The notes beneath the pieces are model-generated. The model did no database searches. It was not told where the DNA came from and saw only the letters and a list, made by a program, of their open reading frames with translations. 64,000 nucleotides of DNA from Polaromonas sp. P2-4. GTDB taxonomy: Bacteria > Pseudomonadota > Gammaproteobacteria > Burkholderiales > Burkholderiaceae_C. Position 1 is the stretch's first letter; each line of letters starts with the position of its first letter. Location of the stretch: the NCBI GenBank assembly GCA_024703855.1, contig CP087965.1, forward strand, positions 5,324,001-5,388,000. Direction: 5' to 3'. Below, piece after piece: positions 44,794 to 54,313 of the stretch. The translations under genes and the position numbers were made by a program.

Positions 44794-46001
44794 TCAACTC
44801 ACGGCCGCCTGCGCATGCAAGTTCTCGATGACGCTGGCGCTGTAGCCCAGTCCCGAGAGCAGTTCCTGCGTGTGCTCGCCCAAGGTGGGTGGATGCAGGC
44901 GCACGCCCAAGCGCTGGCCTTGCAGGGTGATGGGGAAGAGGGTGGTTTTGACAGTCTGCCCGGCCTTGGGGCCGTCGGGCAGGCGCACATCGGCCAAGCC
45001 GCCGGTGGCCAGCAGATGTTCGTCGTCGAACAGATCCTCGGGCCGGCGAATCGGCGCAAAGGGCAGGCCAGCTTTTTCCATCAGGCCGGATAGCTCGGCG
45101 GCGCTGCGCGTGGCCAGCCGTGCGGCCAGGTCTTTCAGCAGGGCCGGGCGTACACACACGCGCTGGTTGTTGGTCGCCAGCGCGGCATCGCACTTCAGGT
45201 CGTCAAAACCCAGCACGGTGCAAAAGGTCTGCCACTGCGCGTCACTCACGGCGGCCAGGAATATCTGCTCGCCGTCTTTCACGGTGAACACGTCGTATAC
45301 CGCCCAGGGGTTGTCGCGGGTGGGCATGGGGGCAGGGTGTTTGCCGGTCATGGCGTACTGCAGCATGTGCTGACCCATCAGGAACACATTGTTTTCATAC
45401 AGCGCCGACTGCACTTCCATGCCCTTGCCGCTGATGCCGCGCTGGATCAGCGCGCCCAGCGCACCGATGGCGCCAAACAGGCCGCCCATGATGTCGTTGA
45501 CGCTGGTGCCGGCGCGCAAGGGGGTCGCCGGGGCGGCCGGTCATGTAGGCCAGGCCGCCCATCATCTGAACGACTTCGTCGAGCGCGGTGCGGTGGTCGT
45601 AGGGGCCGGGCAAAAACCCCTTGTGGCTGACGTAAATAATGCGTGGATTGGCGGCGCTCAAGGTGGCGTAGTCGAGCCCGTATTTGGCCATGGTGCCGGG
45701 CTTGAAGTTTTCGGCCACCACATCGGCGCTGGCGCAGAGCTTGCGCGCCACTTCCACGCCCGCGGCATCGTGCAAATCAATGCCTATGCTTTTTTTGTTG
45801 CGGTTGAACAGCGGGAAAAAGCCCGAACCGGCGCCCAGCAGACGGCGGGTGCGGTCGCCGTCGATAGGCTCGACCTTGATGACCTCGGCCCCCATGTCGG
45901 CCAGCACCATGCCGCAGGTGGGGCCCATGACCATGTGGGTGAATTCGACGACGCAAGCCGGCCAGTGGCTGGGGCGGGGTTGAAGCTGGATTGTTTGGCA
46001 T
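44794..46001 (-). CDS. CaiB/BaiF family CoA-transferase (two frameshifts)
   Basis: From ATG 46001 (MPNNPASTPPQPLAGLR) to 44794, about 403 residues. After a break near 45955: HMVMGPTCGMVLADMGAEVI, KVEPIDGDRTRRLLG, GIDLHDAAGVEVARKLCASA, DVVAENFKPGTMAKYGLDYA (class III CoA-transferase motifs with the catalytic-region Asp). After a C-run break near 45528: AGTSVNDIMGGLFGAIGALG and the C-terminal lid. It moves CoA between organic acids, presumably making the substrate of the lyase encoded upstream. Confidence 0.85.
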
Positions 46002-46027
46002 GCAGGTTTCTTTGGATGGAGGAGTGT

Positions 46028-47013
46028 TTAGGCCGTAGCGGTCAGCATGGTTTTGGGCAGGCCGGCGCGCCACAAGGTGCCATGCAGGGTTTCGCCCTCC
46101 AGCCAGCCGGCCACCCGCTTGCGCAGCGCCATCAGCTTGTCGAAATCGATGCCGGTGCTGATGCCCATGCTGGCAAACATGTAGACCAGGTCTTCGCTGG
46201 CCACATTGCCGCTGGCGCCGGGCGCATGCGGGCAGCCGCCAATGCCGGCCAGGCAGGCGTCAAAACGCGTTACCCCGGTTTGCAACGCGGCATTGACGTT
46301 GGCTACCCCCATGCCGCGGGTGTCATGAAAGTGGCCGCAGGCCAGCCGGTCGCCAGCAATGGGGAAAGCGGCCTCAAACAAATCCCGCACCATGGCCGGG
46401 TCGGCATAACCCACGGTGTCTGCCAGGCCGACGCGGTCCCGCCCCGGCGTCCAGCACCAGCTGCAACAGGCGCAAGACTTCGGACGGCTCGACCCGGCCC
46501 TGCAGCGTGCAGCCAAACGCCGTGCTAAAGCCCACTTCAATCAGGATTTTTCGAACCAGAGGCATCACGCGCCGCACGGATGCGGCCGATCTCCTGCACC
46601 ACTTCATCGGGTGTCTTGCGCAAATTGGCCAGGCTGTGGGCATGGCTGGCCGAGATCGGCAGCAGCATCAGGTCGGCGCCTGACTCGATGGCGCGTTCGG
46701 CGCCTTTGAGATTGGGCACCAGCACCGAGGTGACCAGGCCGGGCAGCGTTTTTGCATGGGCCGCCAGCTCGGCGGTGTCGGCCAGCTGCGGCAGCAGCCG
46801 GGCCGGGACAAACGAGCCGACTTCGATTTCGCGCTGGCCGGCGTCATAGGCAGCGCGAATCCAGGCCAGCTTGCGCGCTGTGGGCATGACGGTGCTTATG
46901 CTCTGCAGCCCGTCGCGCAGGCCCACTTCACGAATGTTGACCTGCCGGGGCAGGGCTGGCTTGGTGGACAGGGCGGCTTGGGGGGAGGCCGAAGTGCTTG
47001 AAAGCGGGTTCAC
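46028..47013 (-). CDS. hydroxymethylglutaryl-CoA lyase-like enzyme (two frameshifts)
   Basis: From GTG 47013 (GGAGACAGTCA upstream) to 46028, about 328 residues. VNIREVGLRDGLQSISTVMP contains the metal- and substrate-binding R-D, VGSFVPARLLPQLADTAELA follows, GCTLQGRVEPSEVLRLLQLV, ADTVGYADPAMV, CGHFHDTRGMGVANVNAAL gives the HxH metal ligands, and GIGGCPHAPGASGNVASEDL the Cys-loop. Breaks near 46553 and 46445. It cleaves a 3-hydroxy-3-methyl acyl-CoA; with the CoA-transferase it may degrade a methylated dicarboxylate such as citramalate. Confidence 0.85.
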
Positions 47014-47156
47014 TGACTGTCTCCAGGTAGTTTGAAATCCAGAGGCGCAGTTTAGAATTTCCCGAATGGTTCTGACTATCAATTTTGGAACCATCAGCGT
47101 TCCGTATCGGAACATCTAAAGCGGACACACGAGTCCTGCGCAACCGGAGCTGCCCC

Positions 47157-48061
47157 ATGAGAGACCTGGACATGACCACCCTGCGGCTGTTTGCGGCCGT
47201 TTGTGAAACGCGCAGCATCGCCCGGGCAGCCGAGCAGGCCAATATCGTCGGCTCGGCCATCAGCAAGCGGCTGGCGCAACTGGAAGATACGGTCGGCACC
47301 CCGCTGCTGGTGCGTCGGCGGCGCGGCGTCGAGCCCACGCCGGCCGGCGAAAGCCTGCTGGAACATGCACGCACCATGCTGGCCAGTGCCGACCACATTG
47401 AGCGCGACATGGCGGCCTATGCGCTGGGCGTGCGTGGCCAGGTGCGGATCCTGGCCACGGCTTCCGTGATGGCGGAGTCCCTGGCGGATGATGTGGCGGC
47501 CTTTTGCAGGCGCCGGCGCACCACGACATTCAGGTCAATATGGAAGAACGCGTGAGCCCCGATGTGATTCGCGGCATCAAGGAGGGCGTGGCCTCGGTCG
47601 GCATCTGCTGGGACGCCGCCGACCTGACGGGCCTGCAGTCGCGCAGCTACCGCACCGACCACCTCGCCATCGTGGCCCATCCGTCGCACCCCCTGGCCGT
47701 GCACGAGACCCTGCGGTTCGAGCAGACGCTGGACTACGAACATGTCAGCCTTCCGCTACACAGCGCCGTGCAAGTGATGCTGCAGCGTGCTGCTGCACTG
47801 AAGGGCAAGGCCATCGTCTATCGCGTCCTCGTCTCCAACTTTGAGGCCGCACTGCGGGTGGTGCGCGCCAACCTGGCCATCAGCGTGGTCCCGCACGAAG
47901 TGGCCGAGCCTTATGCCCGCACCTATGGCCTGCGGGTATTGCCGCTGGACGAACCCTGGGCCAGTCGCCGTTTTGCCATCTGCTTTCGGGACGAAGCCGG
48001 CCTGTCGGCCGCGGCCCAGTTGCTGGTGAACCATTTGGCCGTGAAGGATTTGTCCCCGTGA
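47157..48061 (+). CDS. LysR-type transcriptional regulator (frameshifted)
   Basis: About 301 residues from ATG 47157 (GGAGC upstream). The winged helix is MTTLRLFAAVCETRSIARAA, EQANIVGSAISKRLAQLEDT, VGTPLLVRRRRGVEPTPAGE. After a break near 47505 the effector domain continues (NMEERVSPDVIRGIKEGVAS, LAIVAHPSHPLAVHETLRFE). It is divergent from the lyase/CoA-transferase/Bug genes and is the likely regulator of that cluster. Confidence 0.87.
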
Positions 48062-48113
48062 GCGGGTAAGCGGAGCAAGGCACACCGTGCGCTGGCTCGT
48101 CAAGTGCTTGTAT

Positions 48114-48132
48114 TTGGGGAAGAAACCCCCAA
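48114..48132 (+). promoter_or_regulatory. hairpin with SD-like loop before the duplicated block (copy 1)
   Basis: TTGGGG-AAGAAA-CCCCCAA, 9 bp before the ATG at 48142. The equivalent place before copy 2 has TTTGGGG-AAGGAAG-CCCCAAA (49626-49646). Arm lengths differ but pairing is kept, and the purine-rich loop resembles a ribosome site. Confidence 0.45.
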
Positions 48133-48141
48133 GTTTTGTTC

Positions 48142-48495
48142 ATGAACGCTACCAAACCACAGCCTTCCAAAACCGATCTGACGGTGACCCACGTGCTGGC
48201 CGAACTGCTTGAGCGGCTGGAGCACAGTGCCCAGCCGGTGGCTGCCGAGCAATACCGCTCGGTGGTGCTGCACCTGGTCAACGAGCTCGGTGACATCGGG
48301 TCGGGCACGGCGCTGGGCGCCTTGCTGGATACCCACCCGGCCGCAGCGGAGCTGTACGAAAACCTCAATTACCAACACGCCGGTCTGTGCCGCTCGTCAC
48401 TTGACGCCTCGCTCAGTGCGGAGCGTGAAGCCAAAGAAGCCATAGACCGTGCCATGCGTCGCCCGCAGAAAGGCTCCTCCGATGGCCAAAGCTGA
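48142..48495 (+). CDS. conserved hypothetical protein, first gene of the duplicated block
   Basis: 117 residues from ATG 48142: MNATKPQPSKTDLTVTHVLA, ELLERLEHSAQPVAAEQYRS, VVLHLVNELGDIGSGTALGA. Mostly helical, no known domain. Its stop codon overlaps the next start (ATGGCCAAAGCTGA), so translation is coupled. A 15-codon remnant beginning MNATQPKEDP is found in the second copy of the block. Confidence 0.65.
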   Translation: MNATKPQPSKTDLTVTHVLAELLERLEHSAQPVAAEQYRSVVLHLVNELGDIGSGTALGALLDTHPAAAELYENLNYQHAGLCRSSLDASLSAEREAKEAIDRAMRRPQKGSSDGQS

Positions 48496-48724
48496 GACCA
48501 AAACCACCGTCCTCGCTGACGGCTTGCGCTACAAGTCCAAAGTGTCGGGTTCGCCCTTTGTGGCATCCGCCTCGTTTGGGGCGGCCACCATGTCGTGCTT
48601 TCTGTGCGGCAAGCATCGCCCCCGCTCACTGATGGGCACGCGCAAGGTGCTGGGCAAGTCCCAGGCCGTGTGTGCACCCTCCTGCAAGGCGCTTGATGAA
48701 GCGCTGGCGAAGGCCGCAGGCTAA
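48482..48724 (+). CDS. small Cys-rich protein, paralogue 1
   Basis: 80 residues: MAKAETKTTVLADGLRYKSK, VSGSPFVASASFGAATMSCF and LCGKHRPRSLMGTRKVLGKS, then AVCAPSCKAL. The CFLC...CAPSC arrangement suggests a structural zinc or redox site. The paralogue at 49689 is over 80 percent identical and keeps all Cys. Function unknown; conserved linkage to a DsbA-like thioredoxin-fold gene hints at thiol chemistry. Confidence 0.7.
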   Translation: MAKAETKTTVLADGLRYKSKVSGSPFVASASFGAATMSCFLCGKHRPRSLMGTRKVLGKSQAVCAPSCKALDEALAKAAG

Positions 48725-48864
48725 CGGGTCTTCGCAACGGGTTAAAACCGGACAGCAAAGCGGGTGGTCGCCGGGACTTGACAGCACCCCACCGGCGCTG
48801 TCACATTGGTTAGGCCATAGCGGTGCGGCGCCTGCTGTGCTGTCTATAGGCGAAGGGGAAAGCC

Positions 48865-49422
48865 ATGACTGCCAACCTGATATCTGACCGGATTTTCAAG
48901 CCCGATGATGCCATCGACCATATCCGGGGCCCGGCAGCTGCGCGGGTGACTGTGATTGAATACGGCGACTTTGAATGCGCATCCTGCGGCCAGGCGCATT
49001 CTGCAATGAAGATCATGCTCGCCCATTTTGGTCGACAGGTGAGGTTTGTGTACCGCCATTTCCCCCAGCGTGCAGCGCACCCTCACGCCGAACTGGCGGC
49101 GGAGGCCTCGGAAGCGGCCGCAGCCCAAGGCAAATTCTGGGCGTTTTACGATCTGCTGTTTGATCACCAGCAACACCTGGAGGACAAGCATTTGCTGGGC
49201 TATGCCAACCAGCTCGGCCTGGACATCCCGCGCTATCAGAATGAAATGAACGACCATGTTTACCTGCAGCGCGTGCAGGAGCACATGGCAGGCGGGCAGC
49301 ACTTGGGCTTGCGGTCAACGCCCGCGTTTTATGTCAACGGCACGGTCACCGATGTGTCCTTCGGCCTGCATCGCCTGCATGAGGCAATTGATCGGGCGCT
49401 GCTTGCTGACGGGGCCGGGTGA
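48865..49422 (+). CDS. DsbA-like thioredoxin-fold protein, cytoplasmic
   Basis: 185 residues from ATG 48865. VTVIEYGDFECASCGQAHSA holds the active-site CASC, FVYRHFPQRAAHPHAELAAE and LRSTPAFYVNGTVTDVSFG (cis-Pro region TP) complete the DsbA/Thioredoxin_4 fold. There is no signal peptide, so it probably acts in the cytoplasm as a thiol oxidoreductase. It sits 140 bp after the small Cys-rich gene; a truncated second copy lies at 50023. Confidence 0.82.
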   Translation: MTANLISDRIFKPDDAIDHIRGPAAARVTVIEYGDFECASCGQAHSAMKIMLAHFGRQVRFVYRHFPQRAAHPHAELAAEASEAAAAQGKFWAFYDLLFDHQQHLEDKHLLGYANQLGLDIPRYQNEMNDHVYLQRVQEHMAGGQHLGLRSTPAFYVNGTVTDVSFGLHRLHEAIDRALLADGAG

Positions 49423-49525
49423 CTGACCGGGAAATGCGTGAAAAGACCCGTTAAAACCATGGGAAGTCGGTGGGTTAAATTTTGCGGTAAAATAGACCTC
49501 TTACCCACGGCAGACAAGCACTTGC

Positions 49526-49544
49526 AGCTATAAATAATATAGCG
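49526..49544. repeat. partial dispersed repeat, copy E
   Basis: The hairpin GCTATAAATAATATAGC matches the first half of the dispersed repeat family; the GCGCCC part is missing. It lies in the 49423-49654 gap between the two copies of the duplicated block, which otherwise holds a TAAAAT -10-like word near 49492. Confidence 0.5.
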
Positions 49545-49654
49545 CTTATGGTTGATCCAGCCTACTCAAAACGGACCCGGCAAGTGCTGCAGAGCACATC
49601 ATGCCCCGTTCGTACAGAGCCTGTGTTTGGGGAAGGAAGCCCCAAATCCTGAAC

Positions 49655-49702
49655 ATGAACGCCACCCAACCCAAGGAAGATCCAAACCATGGCAAGAGCT
49701 GA
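49655..49702 (+). pseudogene. 15-codon remnant of the first block gene (copy 2)
   Basis: MNATQPKEDPNHGKS followed by a stop, preceded by the same hairpin leader as the intact gene at 48142. About 100 codons are lost. The short frame overlaps the next gene's start codon and may still couple its translation. Confidence 0.5.
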
Positions 49703-49931
49703 CGCCAAAACCGCTGTCCTCGCTGACGGCCTGCGCTACAAGTCCAAGGTGTCGGGTTCGCCGTTCGCTGCCACCACGTCTTTTGGTGCTGCCACCATGT
49801 CGTGTTTCATGTGCGGCAAACACCGCGCCCGCGCCCTGATGGGCACCCGCAAGGTGCTGGGCAAGTCCCAGGCCGTGTGCTCACCTTCCTGCAAGGCGCT
49901 TGACGAAGCGCTGGAGAAGGCCGCAGGCTGA
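49689..49931 (+). CDS. small Cys-rich protein, paralogue 2
   Basis: 80 residues: MARADAKTAVLADGLRYKSK, VSGSPFAATTSFGAATMSCF, MCGKHRARALMGTRKVLGKS and AVCSPSCKALDEALEKAAG. It keeps every Cys of paralogue 1, which shows selection on this gene although the flanking genes of its block have decayed. Confidence 0.7.
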   Translation: MARADAKTAVLADGLRYKSKVSGSPFAATTSFGAATMSCFMCGKHRARALMGTRKVLGKSQAVCSPSCKALDEALEKAAG

Positions 49932-50022
49932 ACCTTGAGGGGCCGCCGGGTTGCCGGCGGCTTGCACTTTTGTTCTTGGCAGGCAGCTAGCGCTGACCGC
50001 CCAGTATGAAGAAGTGACCCTC

Positions 50023-50372
50023 ATGACTGCCTGCATCCTGCCCACCCAGCCGGACCCGCTACTGACTCCTGACGGGGCAATCGACCCTGTTCGAGGAGCG
50101 GCAGGTCACCCTTGGTGAGTACGGTGACTTTGAACAGCATCTGAAGGAAAAGCACCTGCGCGCCTATGCGGAGCAAGTGGGTCTGGACATGGTGCGTTAC
50201 CAGAACGAGATCAATCTACCTGCAGCGCGTGCAGGAGCACATGCTGAGTGGCCGCAAGTTAAGCGTGCGCTCTAGCGCTACCCCTGCGTTGTATGTCAAC
50301 GGTGTCTTCACCGATGTATCGTTCGGCCTGCAACACCTGCACGTCGCGATTGACCAAGCACTGCATCTGTAG
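50023..50372 (+). pseudogene. second DsbA-like copy lacking the active site
   Basis: The 5' part (MTACILPTQPDPLLTPDGAI, DPVRGAAG) and, after a frame change, VTLGEYGDFE match the intact copy at 48865. The sequence then jumps to QHLKEKHLRAYAEQVGLDMV, skipping about 64 residues including the CxxC motif. A further frame change near 50215 precedes YLQRVQEHMLSGRKLSVRS and the end VFTDVSFGLQHLHVAIDQAL. The region 50373-50537 after it holds no gene. Confidence 0.75.
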
Positions 50373-50537
50373 CGCCGCGTCAGAAACGATCAACACAAAC
50401 AGCACTCCGGTGTCGGCCTGCGGGCCACAGCGTGGGCCCGATAATCGAGCGATTCTGAATCACATTCGCCATGGGCTGATATCGCGCCTCTAATCTCTAA
50501 TGCTTTTACTGCCTCTACTTACACACCTAGGACATCC

Positions 50538-50874
50538 GTGAGAAAAACATATTTATTGAATATCGAAGGCAAGCACCGCGACCGCTTGCTGGACGCCGCC
50601 AAACATGACATCCGCAAGTACGTCAAACGGGAACGTAGCCGCGCCTTGCCCGCCGGCGTTGATTTTTGGGACTTTGACTGCAAGTTCGGCGCTAGCGAAG
50701 CCACTGCCGCCGAGGTCCACTTCTGCAACCCTGATGGGTTTGATTGACGTGGTCGCCACGGAAGGCGGCGAGCAGTTTTATGTGGAGGTTGTGACCAAGC
50801 ACGGCCACCGGACAGCCAGGCCACAGGAAGCAGCCGGTGAAATTGACCAGACAAACGAAGAGGGCGCCGAATAG
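50538..50874 (+). CDS. DUF6172-like protein (frameshifted)
   Basis: Starts MRKTYLLNIEGKHRDRLLDA, AAKHDIRKYVKRERSRALPA and GVDFWDFDCKFGASEATAAE, and after a frame break near 50720 continues IDVVATEGGEQFYVEVVTKH to 50874; about 111 residues. The KH.IRKY.KRER..LP.GVDFWDFDCKFG motif is what I remember for DUF6172, a small conserved family of unknown function. Confidence 0.75.
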
Positions 50875-50902
50875 CGGCACGCGCTCCGTTTATTTTCCCC
50901 GC

Positions 50903-52177
50903 CTATTTGTCCTGCTGCGGCGATAGCCCGCGTGCCGCCGCTTCGCGCAGCTTGTCTTTCTTGCTCGGGCGTTTGCCTTTGATGCCGCCGTTCGATGATG
51001 GGTCGGCGGCATTGGGCGGCTGCACCTCAACCGGCTCAAAGCCTGCAACTTGCTCACGCGGCACGCTCAGGCGCTGGCGTTTTTCAATGAGCTTGAAGTG
51101 CGCCTCTGTGCCAGCGCTGACAAAGCTGATGGCCAGGCCATTTTCACCGGCCCGGCCCGTGCGGCCAATGCGGTGCGTGTAGTCAACCGCTGAGCGCGGC
51201 AAATCGTAGTTGACCACCACCGGCAATTGCACAATATCGATGCCCCGCGCCGCCACATCGGTAGCCACCACCACCTGCAAAGCGTTGGCCTTGAAATCGT
51301 GCAAGACCTGCGTGCGCTTGCCCTGGCTCAGCTCGCCGTGAAAGGGCTCGGCCACTATGTCTGCCTTGCGCAGCTTGTCGGCCACAATTTCTGCCGCATG
51401 TTTGGTTGCCACAAACACCAGCACCCGGCTCCATTTTTCTGTTTGCACCAGATGGCGCAGCAGCTGGGTCCGTCGGCTGGCATCGACTTCAATCGCCCGC
51501 TGCGTGATGTCGGGCTCCAGCTCGGGCGTCGCCTCCACTTCAATGCGCAGCGGCGTATGCAACAGGCTTGCGGCCAGTGCCTCAATCGCCGGCGGAAAGG
51601 TGGCCGAGAAAAACAGGTTTTGGCGTTTGGGCGGCAGCAGCGCCAGAATGCGGCCCAGCTCCTCGCCAAAGCCCAGGTCGAGCAAACGGTCGGCTTCGTC
51701 CAGCACCAGCGTGCTGACCGCCGCAAGACTCAGCGCGTTGCGCTCAACCAGGTCCAGCAAGCGCCCCGGTGTGGCCACCATGATGTCAGCACCACCGCGC
51801 AAATTCATCATTTGCGGGTTGATGGAAACACCGCCAAACACCACCGCAACTTTCACCCGATGCGGCAGGTATTTGGCAAAGCTGACGATGGCCTCACCCA
51901 CTTGCGCCGCCAGCTCACGCGTGGGCACCAGGATCAGCCCACGGGTGCGCCGCGGCGTTTTTGCGGCTGACTCTGCCAGCTGCTGCAGCATGGGCAATGA
52001 AAACGCCGCTGTTTTGCCCGAGCCCGTTTGGGCCGAACCCACCACATCGCGGCCCTGCAAGATCGCCGGAATGGCCGCCGCCTGAATGGCGGTGGGTACA
52101 AGGTAGCCTTTTTCGGCAATGGCGCGCAACAGCGCGGGCAGGGTGGCGGGTGAGAAGCCCAGTGAAGAAAATGGCAT
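50903..52177 (-). CDS. rhlE: DEAD-box RNA helicase, RhlE-type
   Basis: 424 residues from ATG 52177, intact. Motifs: FSSLGFSPATLPALLRAIAE, PTAIQAAAIPAILQGRDVVG (Q motif), SAQTGSGKTAAFSLP (I), LILVPTRELAAQV (Ia), VLDEADRLLDLGFGEEL (II), FFSATFP (III), VATDVAARGIDIVQLPVVVN (V) and YTHRIGRTGRAGENG (VI). The C-terminus is basic (KGKRPSKKDKL). It remodels RNA in ribosome assembly or decay. Confidence 0.92.
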   Translation of the reverse strand: MPFSSLGFSPATLPALLRAIAEKGYLVPTAIQAAAIPAILQGRDVVGSAQTGSGKTAAFSLPMLQQLAESAAKTPRRTRGLILVPTRELAAQVGEAIVSFAKYLPHRVKVAVVFGGVSINPQMMNLRGGADIMVATPGRLLDLVERNALSLAAVSTLVLDEADRLLDLGFGEELGRILALLPPKRQNLFFSATFPPAIEALAASLLHTPLRIEVEATPELEPDITQRAIEVDASRRTQLLRHLVQTEKWSRVLVFVATKHAAEIVADKLRKADIVAEPFHGELSQGKRTQVLHDFKANALQVVVATDVAARGIDIVQLPVVVNYDLPRSAVDYTHRIGRTGRAGENGLAISFVSAGTEAHFKLIEKRQRLSVPREQVAGFEPVEVQPPNAADPSSNGGIKGKRPSKKDKLREAAARGLSPQQDK

Positions 52178-52312
52178 AAATGGGGGCTTTGGAGAGTGGA
52201 GGGCGGCTCGCGTGAAGTGCGAATGCGTGCGGGGCGAAACGAAGACGCCGGATCCCTGCAAGTTTAAGCCCCGCGCTGATGGTGATGCGCGCGACGAGTT
52301 CGGTAGCCGACC

Positions 52313-52445
52313 GCTACCCCCCGAATCGCAACGACTTCAAGGTATTCAGCCTCGTAACGGGTGGTGCCGTCCGTGGCGCGATTGTGCTGTGTCCACAGTT
52401 GCTCAAGGTCGCTGCGCAAGGCGGCCTGCCCTGCAGCGTCGAGCG
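52313..52445. repeat. 133-bp direct repeat, copy 1 (methyltransferase gene fragment)
   Basis: 131 of 133 positions match 53458-53590. The repeated segment encodes the C-terminus of the methyltransferase (LRSDLEQLWTQ..., YEAEYLEVVAIRG on the minus strand). Here it is a detached fragment between rhlE and the phosphate-binding protein gene. Confidence 0.9.
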
Positions 52446-52450
52446 CTTTG

Positions 52451-52478
52451 GCGCGTCGGCTGCAGCGTATTGTTAGGC
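52451..52478 (-). repeat. attC-like half-site after the phosphate-binding protein gene
   Basis: Minus strand GCCTAAC (consensus RYYYAAC) followed at 8 nt by GCAGCCGACGCGC, the R/L box arrangement of integron attC sites. The other half is missing, replaced by the methyltransferase gene fragment. Confidence 0.5.
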
Positions 52479-52512
52479 CAAATTGGCAAGGGAAAGTGCC
52501 ACCACACCCTTT

Positions 52513-53349
52513 TTATCGCAGGGGCACTGCACCGTTAGCCAAGATCACGCGGTCGCCTTCGGGGCTTAGCACGAAATCGAGAAATTTCTTGATGGGGAGT
52601 GTTGGTTCCCCCTTGGTGACGAAGAGAAAATCACGGGTTAGAAAGTAGCGGCCGCTTTTTACATTCTCCGCTGTAGGCGCTGATACTATTTACGGTCAGC
52701 GCTTTCACCTTCCCGCCGCTCTGTTCCACCACGGTCATGCTCGTCATGCCGATAGCGTGAGGGGTGTCTACAAGTCCTTTGGCCATGTCTGGGCCCCGAG
52801 CCATCACCTTAGCCGTCTCCACCTCTTTTAGCGCCTTGAAACAACCGATCTTTGCTCGAATCACCTCGGGATCCACCTCGGTAGGCGGCCGGGTGAGCAC
52901 GACAATGGCACTGTCTGGCCCCCTAGGGATTGCCAGTTCTGGACCTTGCCGCTGTAGATGTCGCACACCTGCGCCTCGGTGATGTTGGTGACTGAAACGC
53001 TGGCATTGACCGCAAAGACGATTGCCCCTTTGGCGACCTCGATGACTTTCAGGTTCCCCTTCTGAACATCCTCAGGCTGAATACCGTGGCTGGCCAAGGC
53101 GATCTGAATCTTGTTCTCCGCCAGGGCTTGAAGTCGTGCGCCGGTTCCAAGACCCTTTCCGATCGCCACTTGAGGGCTCGAAGACTTCTGTTGATAGGCC
53201 GTTGCCAGGACCTTAACGAGTGGGAGCATCCCGCTTGAACCATCGAGGACGATTTCTTCCTCGCTCCAAGCTGGCAGAATTGCCAACCCCAGCAGTAGAG
53301 CGACGGTCAACGGCACTCTCTTCGACAATAAGACGTTGGTTTTTGACAT
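52513..53349 (-). CDS. phosphate ABC-type substrate-binding protein, PstS-like (two frameshifts)
   Basis: About 278 residues from ATG 53349 (AAGGATG upstream). Signal peptide MSKTNVLLSKRVPLTVALLL ending LPAWSEEE. Then VLDGSSGMLPLVKVLATAYQ, VAIGKGLGTGARLQALAENK, FAVNASVSVTNITEAQVCDI and YSGKVQNWQSLGG, the PstS-like SBP pattern. Breaks near 52935 and 52675 precede TRPPTEVDPEVIRAKI and GRYFLTRDFLFVTKGEPTLP. No permease is adjacent; a stand-alone receptor carried on a probable cassette. Confidence 0.75.
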
Positions 53350-53378
53350 GACAGCATCCTTTTTATTTAGGTTAAGGT

Positions 53379-54274
53379 TTAACATGCGCGGCTGTGGTGG
53401 TCAAGACGCCGGCTTGCCGGTGGCTGTCCGCTCGATGGCAGGGTTCGGTCGCCGACAGCTACCCCCCGAATCGCAACGACTTCAAGGTATTCAGCCTCAT
53501 AACGGGTGGTGCCGTCCGTGGCGCGATTTTGCTGTGTCCACAGTTGCTCAAGGTCGCTGCGCAAGGCGGCCTGCCCTGCAGCGTCGAGCGTGGCGAATGC
53601 GCGATTCGTGGGGCCATAGTAGGTGAGGTAGAACTCCACCACTTCAGGCGGGGCGAAGGGATAGCGAAACGGATACAGGCGTTTGGTCATGCGCAGTTCC
53701 GCAATCCCGCCCTGCAGTCGCTCACGCACGGCCGCTTCGTTGCCCCATAACAGTGGCGACGGCATCAGAGGCGATGGCGGCACATGTTTGCCGATCGTCT
53801 TGAACATCTGGCCGACAAAGCCCTCAGGTGTCCAGTTCGCCATGACGATACGGCCACCAGATCGGCACACGCGCACCAGTTCAGCCGCGACCCGCTCGGG
53901 CCGGGGTGCGAACATCGCGCCAATGAGGCTGACCACCAGGTCGAACGAGCCGTCCGCAAAGGCCAGCATTTCAGCGTCGCCTTCGTCAAAGCGGACATCC
54001 AGCCCCTCGGCCTGGGCGCGAGCGCGTGCCTTCTCGATCGAATTCACGGCAATATCAACGCCGGACACACGAACACCAGCGCGGCCGGGATGGCGATCTG
54101 GCCTGCGCCGCAGCCTACGTCGAGCATGCGCGCCCCTGGTGCAATGGACAGACGTTCCAGGAACGCCAGCGCGCCCGGCTCCAGATACTTGGCAAAGTGC
54201 CCGTAGTCGCCGGCCATCCATATGGCTTTGAGACGGGCTTTCAGTGATTCCATCTCGGGGGTCATGGTACTCAT
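53379..54274 (-). CDS. class I SAM-dependent methyltransferase (frameshifted)
   Basis: From ATG 54274 (AGGAG upstream) to 53379, about 298 residues. SAM site RMLDVGCGAGQIAIPAA, then after a break near 54080 VSGVDIAVNSIEKARARAQA, FDEGDAEMLAFADGSFDLVV (motif with DLVVS) and RVCRSGGRIVMANWTPEGFV. Substrate unknown. The natural end is probably near VVAIRG; the frame runs on about 25 residues. The 3' part is duplicated at 52313. Confidence 0.8.
53458..53590. repeat. 133-bp direct repeat, copy 2
   Basis: This copy is part of the methyltransferase coding region. Its partner at 52313-52445 lies 1,145 bp away on the other side of the phosphate-binding protein gene. Confidence 0.9.
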
Positions 54275-54313
54275 GGTTTTCTCCTGTGAGTGTGCAAACT
54301 GAACTGGGACACC

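Noticed and set aside
45389..46528. Plus-strand frame of 379 codons opposite the CoA-transferase and lyase genes.
   Set aside because: It overlaps two conserved minus-strand enzymes and shows no motif or ribosome site.
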